The position numbers and the translations under genes were made by a program. DNA of 64,000 nucleotides from contig JAAVVA010000001.1 of NCBI GenBank assembly GCA_018449715.1, positions 1,426,001 through 1,490,000 of the forward strand. Reading direction: 5' to 3'. Below the pieces are notes generated by a model, which did no database searches, was not told the origin of the DNA, and was given only the letters and a program-made list of their open reading frames with translations. This stretch comes from Acidobacteriaceae bacterium dw_441. Lineage in GTDB: Bacteria; Acidobacteriota; Terriglobia; Terriglobales; Acidobacteriaceae. Below are positions 10,614 through 19,454 of this stretch, one piece after another; positions within the stretch are counted from its first letter, which is position 1, and every line of letters begins with the position of its first letter.

Positions 10614-11453
10614 ATGACGGTAAAGGGTACGGGGGAGGCGGGCGAGAATCCGCTGGTGCCAAACGCAAAACTGCGGCAGATGTACACGCTGATGCTCGAA
10701 GCGAGGACGCTCGATGAGGCCGTAAAGAAGAGGGCCAAGCTAAAGGGTGTAAAGCGCGTCGCCACCATTCATGGGCAGGAGGCTGTTCGGGTAAGCACCA
10801 CCATCGATCTGGGCGAGGAAGACCTTGTCAGCGATGTCTCGGTAACGGCGGGCATGGGGCTCATACTCGGAGGCGCAGCCTCTTCCCTTCTGCGCGGACT
10901 TTCGCGCCCGAAGGCCGACGCCGACAAGGTGCTCGCCGAGGCGGGTGTAAACCGCATCCTGAAGGCTACGGAGACACCCGAAGAGCGCGTGCGCATGGCG
11001 CTGGGAGCAGCCCTCGCGCTGAAGACGCGTGGACGCCAGGGCGTCGTCGTCGCATACGCAGCCAAGGGTGAGCTTGCCCCCGCCGCATGGCGCAAGCTGC
11101 TGGAGCCTGCGGGACGGCTCTCTCTGCCGATCATCTTCGTCGTGCTTCCGGCCGCCGGGGCGCGCAAGGCCGACGCCGACATCGCTGAGATCTGCGATGC
11201 ATCGAAGGCCGTAGGAATCCCCGGCATCCCGGTCGACGCATTCGACTCCGTCGCGCTGTATCGCGTAACGCAGGAGTCGCTCGGGCGCACACGTAGCGGC
11301 GACGGCCCTGTCCTGATCGAGTCCGTCCGCTGGACAGGCAAAGGAGCCTCCAGCGATCCGCTGGAGTACCTTAAGGATTTCCTGCTCGAACGCCGCATCT
11401 GCGACAAAGACTGGTTCAGCAGGAAGAACAAGATCGCGGCTCAGAAGAAGTAA
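10614..11453 (+). CDS. Degenerate 2-oxoacid dehydrogenase E1-alpha-like protein (probable pseudoenzyme)
   Basis: The protein aligns by eye with E1-alpha subunits of heterodimeric 2-oxoacid dehydrogenases. The N-terminal LRQMYTLMLEARTLDEAV and HGQEAVRVS match the E1-alpha opening. The GIPGIPVDAFD, GDGPVLIES and C-terminal SDPLEYLKDFL segments match the end of that family. The ThDP/Mg motif expected mid-protein (GDG ... NN) is replaced by AAKGELAPAAW ... FVVLPAAG (about 145-180), so cofactor binding by this chain looks lost. At 279 aa it is shorter than the usual 320-370. It follows aceE, probably in one operon, and is closed by a terminator at 11484. A structural or regulatory role in the pyruvate dehydrogenase complex is inference. 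Confidence 0.7.
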   Translation: MTVKGTGEAGENPLVPNAKLRQMYTLMLEARTLDEAVKKRAKLKGVKRVATIHGQEAVRVSTTIDLGEEDLVSDVSVTAGMGLILGGAASSLLRGLSRPKADADKVLAEAGVNRILKATETPEERVRMALGAALALKTRGRQGVVVAYAAKGELAPAAWRKLLEPAGRLSLPIIFVVLPAAGARKADADIAEICDASKAVGIPGIPVDAFDSVALYRVTQESLGRTRSGDGPVLIESVRWTGKGASSDPLEYLKDFLLERRICDKDWFSRKNKIAAQKK

Positions 11454-11483
11454 CAAAATAAGAGACATAACCGATGCAAAACG

Positions 11484-11514
11484 ATGGGCTGGGGATCATC
11501 CGGCCCATTCTTTT
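11484..11514 (+). terminator. Rho-independent terminator after the aceE operon
   Basis: ATGGGCTGG (11484-11492) pairs with CCGGCCCAT (11500-11508) with one G-T pair, and is followed by tctttt. Its position shows that an ATG at 11474, open in the wzi-like frame, lies before the terminator and is unlikely to be that gene's start. Confidence 0.75.
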
Positions 11515-11566
11515 CGCCCCTGACGATTTACACTTAAGCCAGACAGACCTCCCCAGGCCTCTTGAG

Positions 11567-13504
11567 GTGCGATTGCAGACCAGAAGAACTCTTTTCCTTT
11601 GTGGATTGTTTACAGCAGCCCTGTCCACGGGATTTTCCCAGACGCCTTCCTCCGCACCTCCCGCGGCGCAGGCTCCCGTTGCCGCTCCCTCACAGCAGCA
11701 GCCTTCTCTCCCGCCGTACGACCCTGATCAGGTCAAGTCGAAGCCCAGCGCGGCTACTCCGATGGCCCCAGTTGCTCAGCCCGTTCCACAGGTCGCTCCT
11801 GCGCCCGTGCCTCCTCCCGACGCTCCGGGCAAGGCCGAGCCGCCTTACATGGCGGACTTCCTGGCCCCGCCCCGTCCGCCCAAAACCGACGCTCTCGGCT
11901 CGGCCTACATCCCGATGGATAGCTGGGTGTACCCGGCGATGTCGCGGCTGTATTCCATGGGCTTCCTCGATTCGGCCTTCCTCAATCTGCGTCCGTGGAC
12001 CCGGCGCAGCGCCCTGCACGCCATCCAGAAATCGCAGTCCGACATCATGAACAGCCGCAACGAAGAGGCCGAGGAGATTCTCGCCAAGCTGCTTCGTGAA
12101 CTCGAGGACGAGATCCCCTCCGGCAACATCGACCGCGGCCTCGTCTACGGCATCCACACCACCTATACAAGGCTGATGGGGATCGGCGGCCCTGTGCTGC
12201 GCGACAGCTACCACCTTGGCCAGACCATCACCAACGATTACGGACGCCCCTACGACCACGGCTTCAACAACATCACCGGCGTTTCGACTCTGAACGAGTT
12301 CGGTCGCTTCTCCCTCTACGTTCGTGGCGAGTATCAGCACTCGGCCTCCGGTCCCGGCTACAGCTACGACCTGGCCTCCATGCTCTCCAGAAACGACGCC
12401 ATCCTTCCGGATTACTCCGGCTTCAACCGCCCGCAGGACACCATCCCCGAAGGCCCTCTTCCCGCGCAGAATAACTTCCGCCTGGTCGAGGCCTCACTCT
12501 CGTTCCACTTCTGGGGGCACGAGATCTCGGGCGGCAAAAACGACGCATGGCTCGGGCCTGGGCAGGGCGGCTCGATGGCATGGTCGAACAACGCCGAGAA
12601 TATCTACTCCTTCCGGATCAACCGCGTCGAGCCTCTCCGAATCTTCCTGCTCTCACGCCTGCTTGGCCCGGTGCGTTACGACTTCTTCTACGGAAGCCTC
12701 AAGGGCCACACCTATCCCAACAGCCCGTATGTTCACTCGGAGACCCTCGCCTTCCAGCCGACGAAGAACCTGCAGATGGGCTTTGAGCGGACCATCATCT
12801 TCGGAGGAGCGGGCCATACTCCGGTCACGCTGCACAACTTTCTCAAAGGCTTCTTCCACTTTCAGGACACAAGCGGTGCGGAGAAGTACTCGCGCAGCGA
12901 TCCGGGAGCGCGCTTCAGCATCTTCACCTTCTCCTACCGTCTTCCCCTTGTTCGCAACTACGCGACACTTTATGCGGACACGATGGCGCACGACGATGTT
13001 ACCCCCATCAGCGCGCCGCGCCGCGCCGCCTACCGCACCGGACTCTATATTTCGCAGTTTCCGGGCAGGTTGAAGCCGCTCGACTTCCGTGTCGAGGCCG
13101 TGAGCACCGATCCCGGCGTACGCCCCAGCGTCGGAGGATCGTTCCAGTACTTCGAGACGATCCAGCGGCAGGGATACACCAACAAGGGCATCATCATGGG
13201 CGACTGGATCGGGCGTGAAGCAAAGGGAGGACAGGCATGGCTTACCTGGCACTTCTCCGGCAACGAGTCGCTCCAGCTCTCTTACCTGAACAAGAAGACC
13301 CCCAAGGACTTTGCCCCCGGCGGAACCACGCAGAACCAGTTCAAGGTCAGCTACGTGAAGCGATTCACCCCTGAAGTCGAGCTGAATGCGTGGGTCCAGT
13401 ACGAAGGCTGGAAAGCCCCGGTCTACCGGACCGGCTATCAGCAGGACACAGCAGCCGCCTTCCAGATGACCTGGTATCCGAAGCTGAAGCATCTTCCGCG
13501 CTAG
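11567..13504 (+). CDS. Wzi-family capsule assembly outer-membrane protein
   Basis: Wzi-type proteins are outer-membrane beta-barrels that help attach or organise exported polysaccharide. The start was moved to a GTG at 11567 because the upstream ATG (11474) precedes a terminator. A TTG at 11573 has GAGG five bases upstream and is equally possible. Either gives a clean signal peptide (RRTLFLCGLFTAALSTGFSQ), followed by a Pro/Ala/Gln-rich linker of about 90 residues. A conserved helical N-domain (DSWVYPAMSRLYSMGFL) precedes a long run of alternating aromatic beta-strands to the C-terminus. It opens the exopolysaccharide locus and is convergent with the UXS-like gene 29 bp away. Confidence 0.85.
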   Translation: MRLQTRRTLFLCGLFTAALSTGFSQTPSSAPPAAQAPVAAPSQQQPSLPPYDPDQVKSKPSAATPMAPVAQPVPQVAPAPVPPPDAPGKAEPPYMADFLAPPRPPKTDALGSAYIPMDSWVYPAMSRLYSMGFLDSAFLNLRPWTRRSALHAIQKSQSDIMNSRNEEAEEILAKLLRELEDEIPSGNIDRGLVYGIHTTYTRLMGIGGPVLRDSYHLGQTITNDYGRPYDHGFNNITGVSTLNEFGRFSLYVRGEYQHSASGPGYSYDLASMLSRNDAILPDYSGFNRPQDTIPEGPLPAQNNFRLVEASLSFHFWGHEISGGKNDAWLGPGQGGSMAWSNNAENIYSFRINRVEPLRIFLLSRLLGPVRYDFFYGSLKGHTYPNSPYVHSETLAFQPTKNLQMGFERTIIFGGAGHTPVTLHNFLKGFFHFQDTSGAEKYSRSDPGARFSIFTFSYRLPLVRNYATLYADTMAHDDVTPISAPRRAAYRTGLYISQFPGRLKPLDFRVEAVSTDPGVRPSVGGSFQYFETIQRQGYTNKGIIMGDWIGREAKGGQAWLTWHFSGNESLQLSYLNKKTPKDFAPGGTTQNQFKVSYVKRFTPEVELNAWVQYEGWKAPVYRTGYQQDTAAAFQMTWYPKLKHLPR

Positions 13505-13533
13505 GCGGAGGAGGCTTCAGCTTTCACTTCGCT

Positions 13534-14481
13534 CTAGCGAGCCACCGCAACGCTTGCGCGGAAGTATTCGAGCGAACGCTCAAGCCCCTCACGCAGCGTC
13601 ACCTTCGGCGACCATCCCAGCAACGTACTTGCGCGGGTGATGTCAGGACGACGACGCGCAGGATCGTCCTCCGGCAACGGAAGCTCGACGATCTTCGAAT
13701 CGGAGCCCGTGACGGCTAGCACCTCTTTAGCGCACTCCAGAATCGTCCACTCGTCGGGATTGCCGATGTTGACGGGAAGATGCTCCTCCGACCGCGACAG
13801 CCGGACGATGCCGTCGATCAGGTCGGAGACATAGCAGAAGCTGCGTGTCTGCGATCCGTCGCCGTAGATCGTGAGCGGCTCGCCTTTCAGCGCCTGGATC
13901 ATGAAGTTCGAGATGACGCGGCCATCGTTCGCCTGCAGGCGCGGTCCGTAGGTGTTGAAGATGCGGACCAGATGCGTATTGACGCCGTGGTAGCGATGGT
14001 AGGCCATCACCGCAGCCTCCGAAAAACGCTTCGCCTCGTCATAGACCGAGCGTGGTCCGATGGGATTCACATTGCCCCAGTACGTTTCAACCTGGGGATG
14101 CACCTCCGGGTCGCCGTAGCACTCCGAGGTCGAGGCGTGAATATATCCCGCGTTATATTTGCGGGCGATCTCCAGCGTGTTGATCGTTCCCGCCGAGCCG
14201 ACCAGAAGCGTCTCGATGCCGAGCCGGGCATAGTCCACCGGGCTGGCAGGAGAGGCGAAGTTAAAGACATAGTCCACACGCCCCGGCTCGAAGGCCTTCG
14301 TAATGTCCTGCTCGAGGAAGCGGAAGCGCGGCTCCGACGACAGATGCTCGATATTGGCAGCATTGCCGGTTGAAAAATTATCAACCCCGAGGACGCTGTG
14401 CCCTTCAGCCAGAAGAGTGTCGCAGAGATGTGATCCTAAAAAACCGGCAGCACCGGTAACGAGAACGGTTTGAGACGCCAT
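13534..14481 (-). CDS. UDP-glucuronate decarboxylase (UDP-xylose synthase), extended SDR
   Basis: This enzyme converts UDP-glucuronate to UDP-xylose with bound NAD+. It is an extended short-chain dehydrogenase with [10 protein letters not shown] (9-18), the family-specific TSECYGDP and [20 protein letters not shown] block, and the catalytic Y147/K151 pair. At 315 aa it has the length of the single-domain bacterial and plant UXS enzymes. The UDP-glucose dehydrogenase that makes its substrate is the next gene upstream on the same strand. Together they imply xylose, or sugars derived from it, in the exported polymer. Confidence 0.92.
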   Translation of the reverse strand: MASQTVLVTGAAGFLGSHLCDTLLAEGHSVLGVDNFSTGNAANIEHLSSEPRFRFLEQDITKAFEPGRVDYVFNFASPASPVDYARLGIETLLVGSAGTINTLEIARKYNAGYIHASTSECYGDPEVHPQVETYWGNVNPIGPRSVYDEAKRFSEAAVMAYHRYHGVNTHLVRIFNTYGPRLQANDGRVISNFMIQALKGEPLTIYGDGSQTRSFCYVSDLIDGIVRLSRSEEHLPVNIGNPDEWTILECAKEVLAVTGSDSKIVELPLPEDDPARRRPDITRASTLLGWSPKVTLREGLERSLEYFRASVAVAR

Positions 14482-14550
14482 CGACTCAACTTGCCTTTCT
14501 AAGTGATTCTCTTAGCTCTTCTCCGGAGTAATGAATGCCCTGCCAGATTA

Positions 14551-14598
14551 CACGGACCGGGCGGAGGCACACTGTATGTACTCCCCGCCCGGTCCGTG
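14551..14598 (-). promoter_or_regulatory. Perfect 14-bp hairpin between ugd and the UXS gene
   Basis: CACGGACCGGGCGG (14551-14564) and CCGCCCGGTCCGTG (14585-14598) are perfect inverted repeats around a 20-nt loop. There is no clear T-run on the minus strand. It may end part of the ugd transcript or protect its 3' end. Confidence 0.6.
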
Positions 14599-14623
14599 AA
14601 TCCATAATGACTTTTACCCAACG

Positions 14624-16033
14624 CTAAACAGCCGACGAAGCCAGGTCGCGCACCGGATGCACGACAGGCCGTCCCACGCTGAGATAGGTGAAGCCCTGGT
14701 CGCTCATCGCGGACGGGTCGTAGAGATTGCGACCGTCGATGATGATGGGATAACGAAGCGCCTGGTTAATGCGGCGCAGGTCCAGATCCGCAAACTCCTG
14801 CCAGTCGGTGAGGATCAGCAGAGCGTCAGCATCACCCGCCGCATCGTAGGCGTCCGTGGCATAGCGAAGCTTATTGTCCGTAGGCAGAACCTGCTGGGTG
14901 CGCTCCGTCGCCGCGGGGTCAAAAGCAGCGATGCTGCAACCCTCGGCCAGCAGAAGGCGAACGATGTCGATCGCCGGAGACTCGCGGATGTCGTCGGTGT
15001 CTCCCTTGAAGGCCAGCCCGAGCACTCCGAGCTTCTTGCCACGCAGGTTCCAGAGAGCCGAACGCACCTTGCTGACGAAGCGCTTCTTCTGCAGCGAGTT
15101 GATCTTTTCGACCTCGGTCAGCAGGCTGAAGTCGATGCCAAGCTGATCGGCGACAGCGCGAAACGCTGCCACATCCTTCGGGAAGCAGGAACCGCCGTAA
15201 CCGATGCCGGGCCGCAGGAACTTCGGTCCGATGCGGGAGTCCAGTCCCATGCCGCGAGCAACCTGCTCGACATTGGCGTTGGTCGCCTCGCATAGGTTCG
15301 AAACCGCGTTGATGAAGGAGATCTTCAGTGCGAGGAAGGCGTTTGAGGCGTGCTTGATGATCTCGGCGCTCTTGGTCGAGGTCAGCAGCAGCGGAGGAGG
15401 CTCCGAGGTGCTGCACATGCCGGGGATGATGCCCTCGCGCTCGTAGTAATCTCCGCTCGTCAGAGGGGCGTAGATATCGCTCAGAACCTTCGCAGCGCGC
15501 TCGCTGTCGGCTCCGACCACGATACGGTCCGGATGCAGGAAGTCACCCACGGCCGTACCTTCGCGCAGGAACTCCGGGTTCGAAACAACGTCGAAGAGAG
15601 TGCGGTCCACTCCGTTGCGCTCAAGCGCCCGGCTGATCCACTCGTTCGTGTACACAGGAACCGTGCTCTTTTCGACGATGACCTTATAGGTGGTCAGGGA
15701 ACGGGCGATCTCGCAGGCCACAGCCTCGACGTAAGAGAGATCGGCGTCGCCGGCCTCGCTCTGAGGTGTTCCGACTGCGATGAAGATGGCATCCGAGGCC
15801 CGTGTCGCCTCGCCCAGGTCGGTCGTAAAACGTACCCGGTCATTGCGATAGCGTCCAAGCAGCTCAGGCAGATACTGCTCATGGATAAGCGTATCGCCCG
15901 CCTGAAGTGCTGCAACCTTACGTTCATCATTATCGACGCAGATGACCTGATGGCCCATCTCTGCGAAACAGACGGCGGCAACCAGGCCGACATATCCGGA
16001 ACCGACCACAGCAATAGGAATTGGTTTGCTCAT
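14624..16033 (-). CDS. ugd: UDP-glucose 6-dehydrogenase
   Basis: The enzyme oxidises UDP-glucose twice to UDP-glucuronate using NAD+, in the cytoplasm. The Rossmann motif GSGYVG is at 11-16, the central helix carries K228 and N231 (IIKHASNAF), and the catalytic cysteine is C283 in GGSCFPKD. The C-terminal UDP-binding domain is complete. The 469-aa length is typical. It precedes the UXS-like gene on the same strand and is divergent from the tyrosine autokinase operon, so precursor supply and export genes share a 146-bp intergenic region. Confidence 0.95.
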   Translation of the reverse strand: MSKPIPIAVVGSGYVGLVAAVCFAEMGHQVICVDNDERKVAALQAGDTLIHEQYLPELLGRYRNDRVRFTTDLGEATRASDAIFIAVGTPQSEAGDADLSYVEAVACEIARSLTTYKVIVEKSTVPVYTNEWISRALERNGVDRTLFDVVSNPEFLREGTAVGDFLHPDRIVVGADSERAAKVLSDIYAPLTSGDYYEREGIIPGMCSTSEPPPLLLTSTKSAEIIKHASNAFLALKISFINAVSNLCEATNANVEQVARGMGLDSRIGPKFLRPGIGYGGSCFPKDVAAFRAVADQLGIDFSLLTEVEKINSLQKKRFVSKVRSALWNLRGKKLGVLGLAFKGDTDDIRESPAIDIVRLLLAEGCSIAAFDPAATERTQQVLPTDNKLRYATDAYDAAGDADALLILTDWQEFADLDLRRINQALRYPIIIDGRNLYDPSAMSDQGFTYLSVGRPVVHPVRDLASSAV

Positions 16034-16166
16034 AAAAGTTTGAGTGTTCGTCCTCTAGGTTTAAAGATATCTGAACTCGGTAGAGATGAAGAGAAAGAAA
16101 ACACTCTGAATCCTTCTAGTGCCCTTCAGACTCTTATATTTATCTTTCTTTCACGCCCTGATCTTG

Positions 16167-16172
16167 TAAACT
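16167..16172 (+). promoter_or_regulatory. Candidate -10 box of the autokinase operon
   Basis: TGTAAACT gives a -10-like TAAACT ending 7 nt before the ATG at 16180, matching the TCTTGTAAA context upstream of argJ. The spacer aagcgga could serve as a weak ribosome-binding site only if transcription starts earlier. Confidence 0.4.
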
Positions 16173-16179
16173 AAGCGGA

Positions 16180-18417
16180 ATGGGTCTTCCAAGCGCGCAG
16201 ACACCGCCGACTACAGGCGCCTCTGAACCTACTCCCCCCGCGTTCAGCACAGCGGTGACAGACACAACCCTCTCCGAAGCGCTGAATGTTTTGCGCAAAC
16301 GAAAGAGACTTCTTGCGGTCTTTGTCCTGCTGGGACTGATCATCGGCATCTATAAGGCCGTAACGCAGCCTCGTATCTATGAGGCCTTTGGCCGTATCCA
16401 GGTTCGCTCCGGCTCGTCGAACGAGTACCGTATGAGCGCCATTGCAAGCGCGACCGGCAACGACTCGCAGCGCATGGCCACCGAGGTCGCCATCCTTCAG
16501 AGCGACTCGCTGATGCTGACCATCGCTCGTGAGATGGACCTCGCCAACAACCCAGACTTTCTTGGCGGCAAGGCGCCTCAGCCGAGGGCCTCGCTCAATG
16601 TTCCGATGGTTCGTCAGGCGACCATCCGCAAGCTGCAGAGCTCCCTGCATATCTCCCAGGTTCCCAAGACGGAGATCATCCGCATCAGCTATCAATCGCT
16701 GAGCGCGAAGCTTGCTTCGGACATCGTCAACAAGGTCATCGCCGCCTATATCCAGCGCAGCTATGAGACACGCTTCTCTTCCAGCCAGCGTATCTCCAAC
16801 TGGCTTTCGGGACAGCTTGACGACCTCAAGCAGCAGGTTCAGTCCTCGGAAGAGCAGATGCTGGATGTGCAGAAGCGCCTCGGCATCCTTGGCTCCGACA
16901 CAACCAAGAGCCAGGTCAGCGCCTCGCTTGAGCAACTGATCACGGCCTCCAACGCGGCCCGGATCGCCCGCATCATGGCGGAGTCCCGCTACAGGATGCT
17001 CAGCGGGATGGACCCGAACTCGATCGAATCGCCTCTCGATCCGGGCAGCGGAGGGGCGCTCTCGGAACTGACGGAACTCCGCAGCCAGATCGCCACCGCC
17101 AAGGCAACCTATGCCCAGATGGAGTCCGACCTTGGCCCCAACCATCCGCAGGCCAAGGCCCAGAGGGCGCAGATCGAAGAGTTGGCCCGGGAGCTTAGCG
17201 CGGAGCAGCAGCGTCTGGTGCTTCAGGCCAAGCAGTCCTACGAGGCGGCAAAGACCAACGAAAACCAGACCGTCGCCACACTCGAAGCGGAGAAGGCCGA
17301 TGCCTACAAGCTCCGCGACGACATGGTCGAATACACCATCCGCCAGCGCGAATTCGAATCGAACCGCGAGCTTTACGAAGGCCTGCTGCAACGCCTGAGA
17401 ACCGCCGGGGTGGAAGCCGGTCTCGAATCGCTCGAGGTCGACGTGGTCGATCCCGCGATGCTTCCGGCCACTCCCCTGCTGAAGACCAAGTCCTCCGTCG
17501 TCGCAATCTATCTTTTCTTTGCGACGCTGGCCGGAGTGATGCTGTGCTTCCTGCTCGATAACCTCGACACGGGCCTGCGCAGCGTCTCGGAGATCGAAGG
17601 CCTCCTCGAGCTTCCATCGCTGGCAATCGTCCCCCGGTTCAAGATCGGTGGCGAGCTTCCGGGCCAGTCCATCGCGGCGCGCAACATCATCTCGCTCTCG
17701 CAGCCCAAGTCCCAGCCCGCGGAGGCATTCCGCGCTCTCCGCACGGCGTTGCTTCTGTCCTCTGCGGGAGGTCCGCCCAAGTACATCCAGCTCACCAGCG
17801 CAACTCCGGCGGAAGGAAAATCAACCGCATCCGGAAACCTCGCGACGGTTCTGGCCCAGGGTGGGGCTCGCGTTCTGCTGATCGACGCCGACCTCAGAAG
17901 GCCGACCATTCATCAGCGCTTCGGGCTCAACGCGAAGACTGGTCTGTCCACCGTTCTGGCGGGCGCGGCCACCCTCGAAGAGGCCGTGCAGCATATTCCC
18001 GAGATTCCGAATCTGGATGTTCTCGTCAGCGGCCCCATGCCTCCCTTCCCCACCGAGATGGTTGCCTCCGAGACCATGACCAAGCTGCTCCAGCATGCAG
18101 GCCAGATCTACACCCACGTCATCGTCGATACGCCTCCGGTGCTCTCCGTGACTGACGGCATCATCCTTGGTCGCCAGAGCGACGCTGTTGTGCTCGTCAT
18201 CCGCCACGGCAAATCGAGCAAGCATATCGTCCGCCGCGCGCGGGACCTCATGGTCCGCTCCGGAGTGCCGGTCGCTGGCGTTCTTCTGAACGCGGTCGAT
18301 CTCAGCTCTCCGGACTACTACGGCTACTACGGTTATTCCAACTACTCAAGCGCGGGAGCCGATGGAGGAAGCTGGCAATCGAAATCCAAATCCAAGGACT
18401 CCGAGGAGGTGAAGTGA
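16180..18417 (+). CDS. Polysaccharide co-polymerase / BY-kinase (Wzc-like tyrosine autokinase)
   Basis: Wzc-type proteins control chain length and export of surface polysaccharide through cycles of tyrosine autophosphorylation. There are two membrane segments (about 48-66 and 443-463) flanking a Wzz domain and a long coiled coil. The cytoplasmic kinase has Walker A (PAEGKST, K547), Walker A' (VLLIDADLRRP) and Walker B (VIVDTPPVL). The C-terminus holds a tyrosine cluster (DYYGYYGYSNY, about 711-722), the usual autophosphorylation site. It starts the wza/glycosyltransferase operon and overlaps the next gene by one base. The CpsB-type phosphatase at 29071 is a likely partner. Confidence 0.93.
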   Translation: MGLPSAQTPPTTGASEPTPPAFSTAVTDTTLSEALNVLRKRKRLLAVFVLLGLIIGIYKAVTQPRIYEAFGRIQVRSGSSNEYRMSAIASATGNDSQRMATEVAILQSDSLMLTIAREMDLANNPDFLGGKAPQPRASLNVPMVRQATIRKLQSSLHISQVPKTEIIRISYQSLSAKLASDIVNKVIAAYIQRSYETRFSSSQRISNWLSGQLDDLKQQVQSSEEQMLDVQKRLGILGSDTTKSQVSASLEQLITASNAARIARIMAESRYRMLSGMDPNSIESPLDPGSGGALSELTELRSQIATAKATYAQMESDLGPNHPQAKAQRAQIEELARELSAEQQRLVLQAKQSYEAAKTNENQTVATLEAEKADAYKLRDDMVEYTIRQREFESNRELYEGLLQRLRTAGVEAGLESLEVDVVDPAMLPATPLLKTKSSVVAIYLFFATLAGVMLCFLLDNLDTGLRSVSEIEGLLELPSLAIVPRFKIGGELPGQSIAARNIISLSQPKSQPAEAFRALRTALLLSSAGGPPKYIQLTSATPAEGKSTASGNLATVLAQGGARVLLIDADLRRPTIHQRFGLNAKTGLSTVLAGAATLEEAVQHIPEIPNLDVLVSGPMPPFPTEMVASETMTKLLQHAGQIYTHVIVDTPPVLSVTDGIILGRQSDAVVLVIRHGKSSKHIVRRARDLMVRSGVPVAGVLLNAVDLSSPDYYGYYGYSNYSSAGADGGSWQSKSKSKDSEEVK

Positions 18418-19409
18418 TGAACCTGCGAACCTTCCTCACGAAGTCTCTCTGCCGCGCGGCCCTGCTGTGTCTCTTCTCCCTGCTGATCGTTCTTCCGGCG
18501 AGCGCGCAGTTCAGCGGCCCTTCCCTCAGCGTGGCGTCAACGGTCAATCAGACGCTGACGCCGACGACGGACCCTGCCATTCTCTTTCCCGCAAATCGCG
18601 AGATTCACCTTACCTCGGGAGACGTCCTTGGCATCCATCTCTACGGTTCGGTGGACTATTCGCCGACCGCTCGTCTCAGTATTGATGGCTCTATTGAGCT
18701 TCCACTGGTTGGAAAGCTTCAGGTACAGGGCCTGACGCTCTCAGAGACGGAGCGACTCATCGCCGAAAAGCTCGTCAAGGAGGGGATGTACCGTAACCCC
18801 CAGGTGACCGTCCAGCTCACGGAGTCTCCCAATCAGATCGTTACCGTCACGGGCGAAATTCATCAAGTAGTCCCTGTCGCCGGCCAGCGCCGCCTGCAGG
18901 ATGTGCTCGCCGCAGCGGGTGGACTTCCTCCTCTGGCCAGCCATACCATCACCATTCACAGGCCGGGCCTCGATCAGCCAATCATCGTCGATCTCGGTAA
19001 CGATCCTCTAAAGAGCGAGATGACGAACATCCCTCTCTTCGCTGGCGACACTGTAGTCGTCTCCCGAGCCGGCTCTGTTTATATGCTGGGAGCCTTCAAG
19101 AAAGTTGGAGCCATTCCGCTGGAGTCGAACTCTCCTGTAACCCTTCTGCAAGCGGCCACGCTTGCTGGCGGCCCCAACTTCGAGGGCAAGATGAATGACC
19201 TTCGCCTGATTCGCACCTATGGAAATGACCGCAGGGTCGTCAAGATCGACATGAAGCGCGTCATGAACGGTAAGGACCCCGACCCTGTCCTGCAGACCGA
19301 TGATATCGTCCTGTTGCCCACCAACATACTCAAGGCAGCGCTCAAGTCCGGCGGTCTTGGAACACTGGTAGCCTTCGGCTCGCTTACAGCGCTCGTAACA
19401 CAGCGATAG
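18417..19409 (+). CDS. Wza-like polysaccharide export protein (SLBB)
   Basis: This is an outer-membrane or periplasmic export component for polysaccharide. A signal peptide (hydrophobic stretch ending LPASAQF) has no lipobox cysteine, unlike classical Wza. It is followed by a poly-export domain (GDVLGIHLYGSVDYS to NPQVTVQL) and one or two SLBB domains. The ATG at 18417 overlaps the previous stop by one base and has GAGGAGG seven bases upstream, giving 330 aa. It shows close translational coupling with the autokinase. Confidence 0.9.
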   Translation: MNLRTFLTKSLCRAALLCLFSLLIVLPASAQFSGPSLSVASTVNQTLTPTTDPAILFPANREIHLTSGDVLGIHLYGSVDYSPTARLSIDGSIELPLVGKLQVQGLTLSETERLIAEKLVKEGMYRNPQVTVQLTESPNQIVTVTGEIHQVVPVAGQRRLQDVLAAAGGLPPLASHTITIHRPGLDQPIIVDLGNDPLKSEMTNIPLFAGDTVVVSRAGSVYMLGAFKKVGAIPLESNSPVTLLQAATLAGGPNFEGKMNDLRLIRTYGNDRRVVKIDMKRVMNGKDPDPVLQTDDIVLLPTNILKAALKSGGLGTLVAFGSLTALVTQR

Positions 19410-19454
19410 GATCCTGAACCTCTAAAACACTCAAAGGAACGCATCGTCCCCCCA

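Noticed and set aside
14551..14598. Insertion-sequence terminal repeats
   Set aside because: The two arms are only 20 nt apart with no gene between, so this is a hairpin and not the ends of an element.
16171..17391. 406-codon minus-strand frame across the autokinase
   Set aside because: Shadow of a clear BY-kinase gene; no motif and no upstream site.
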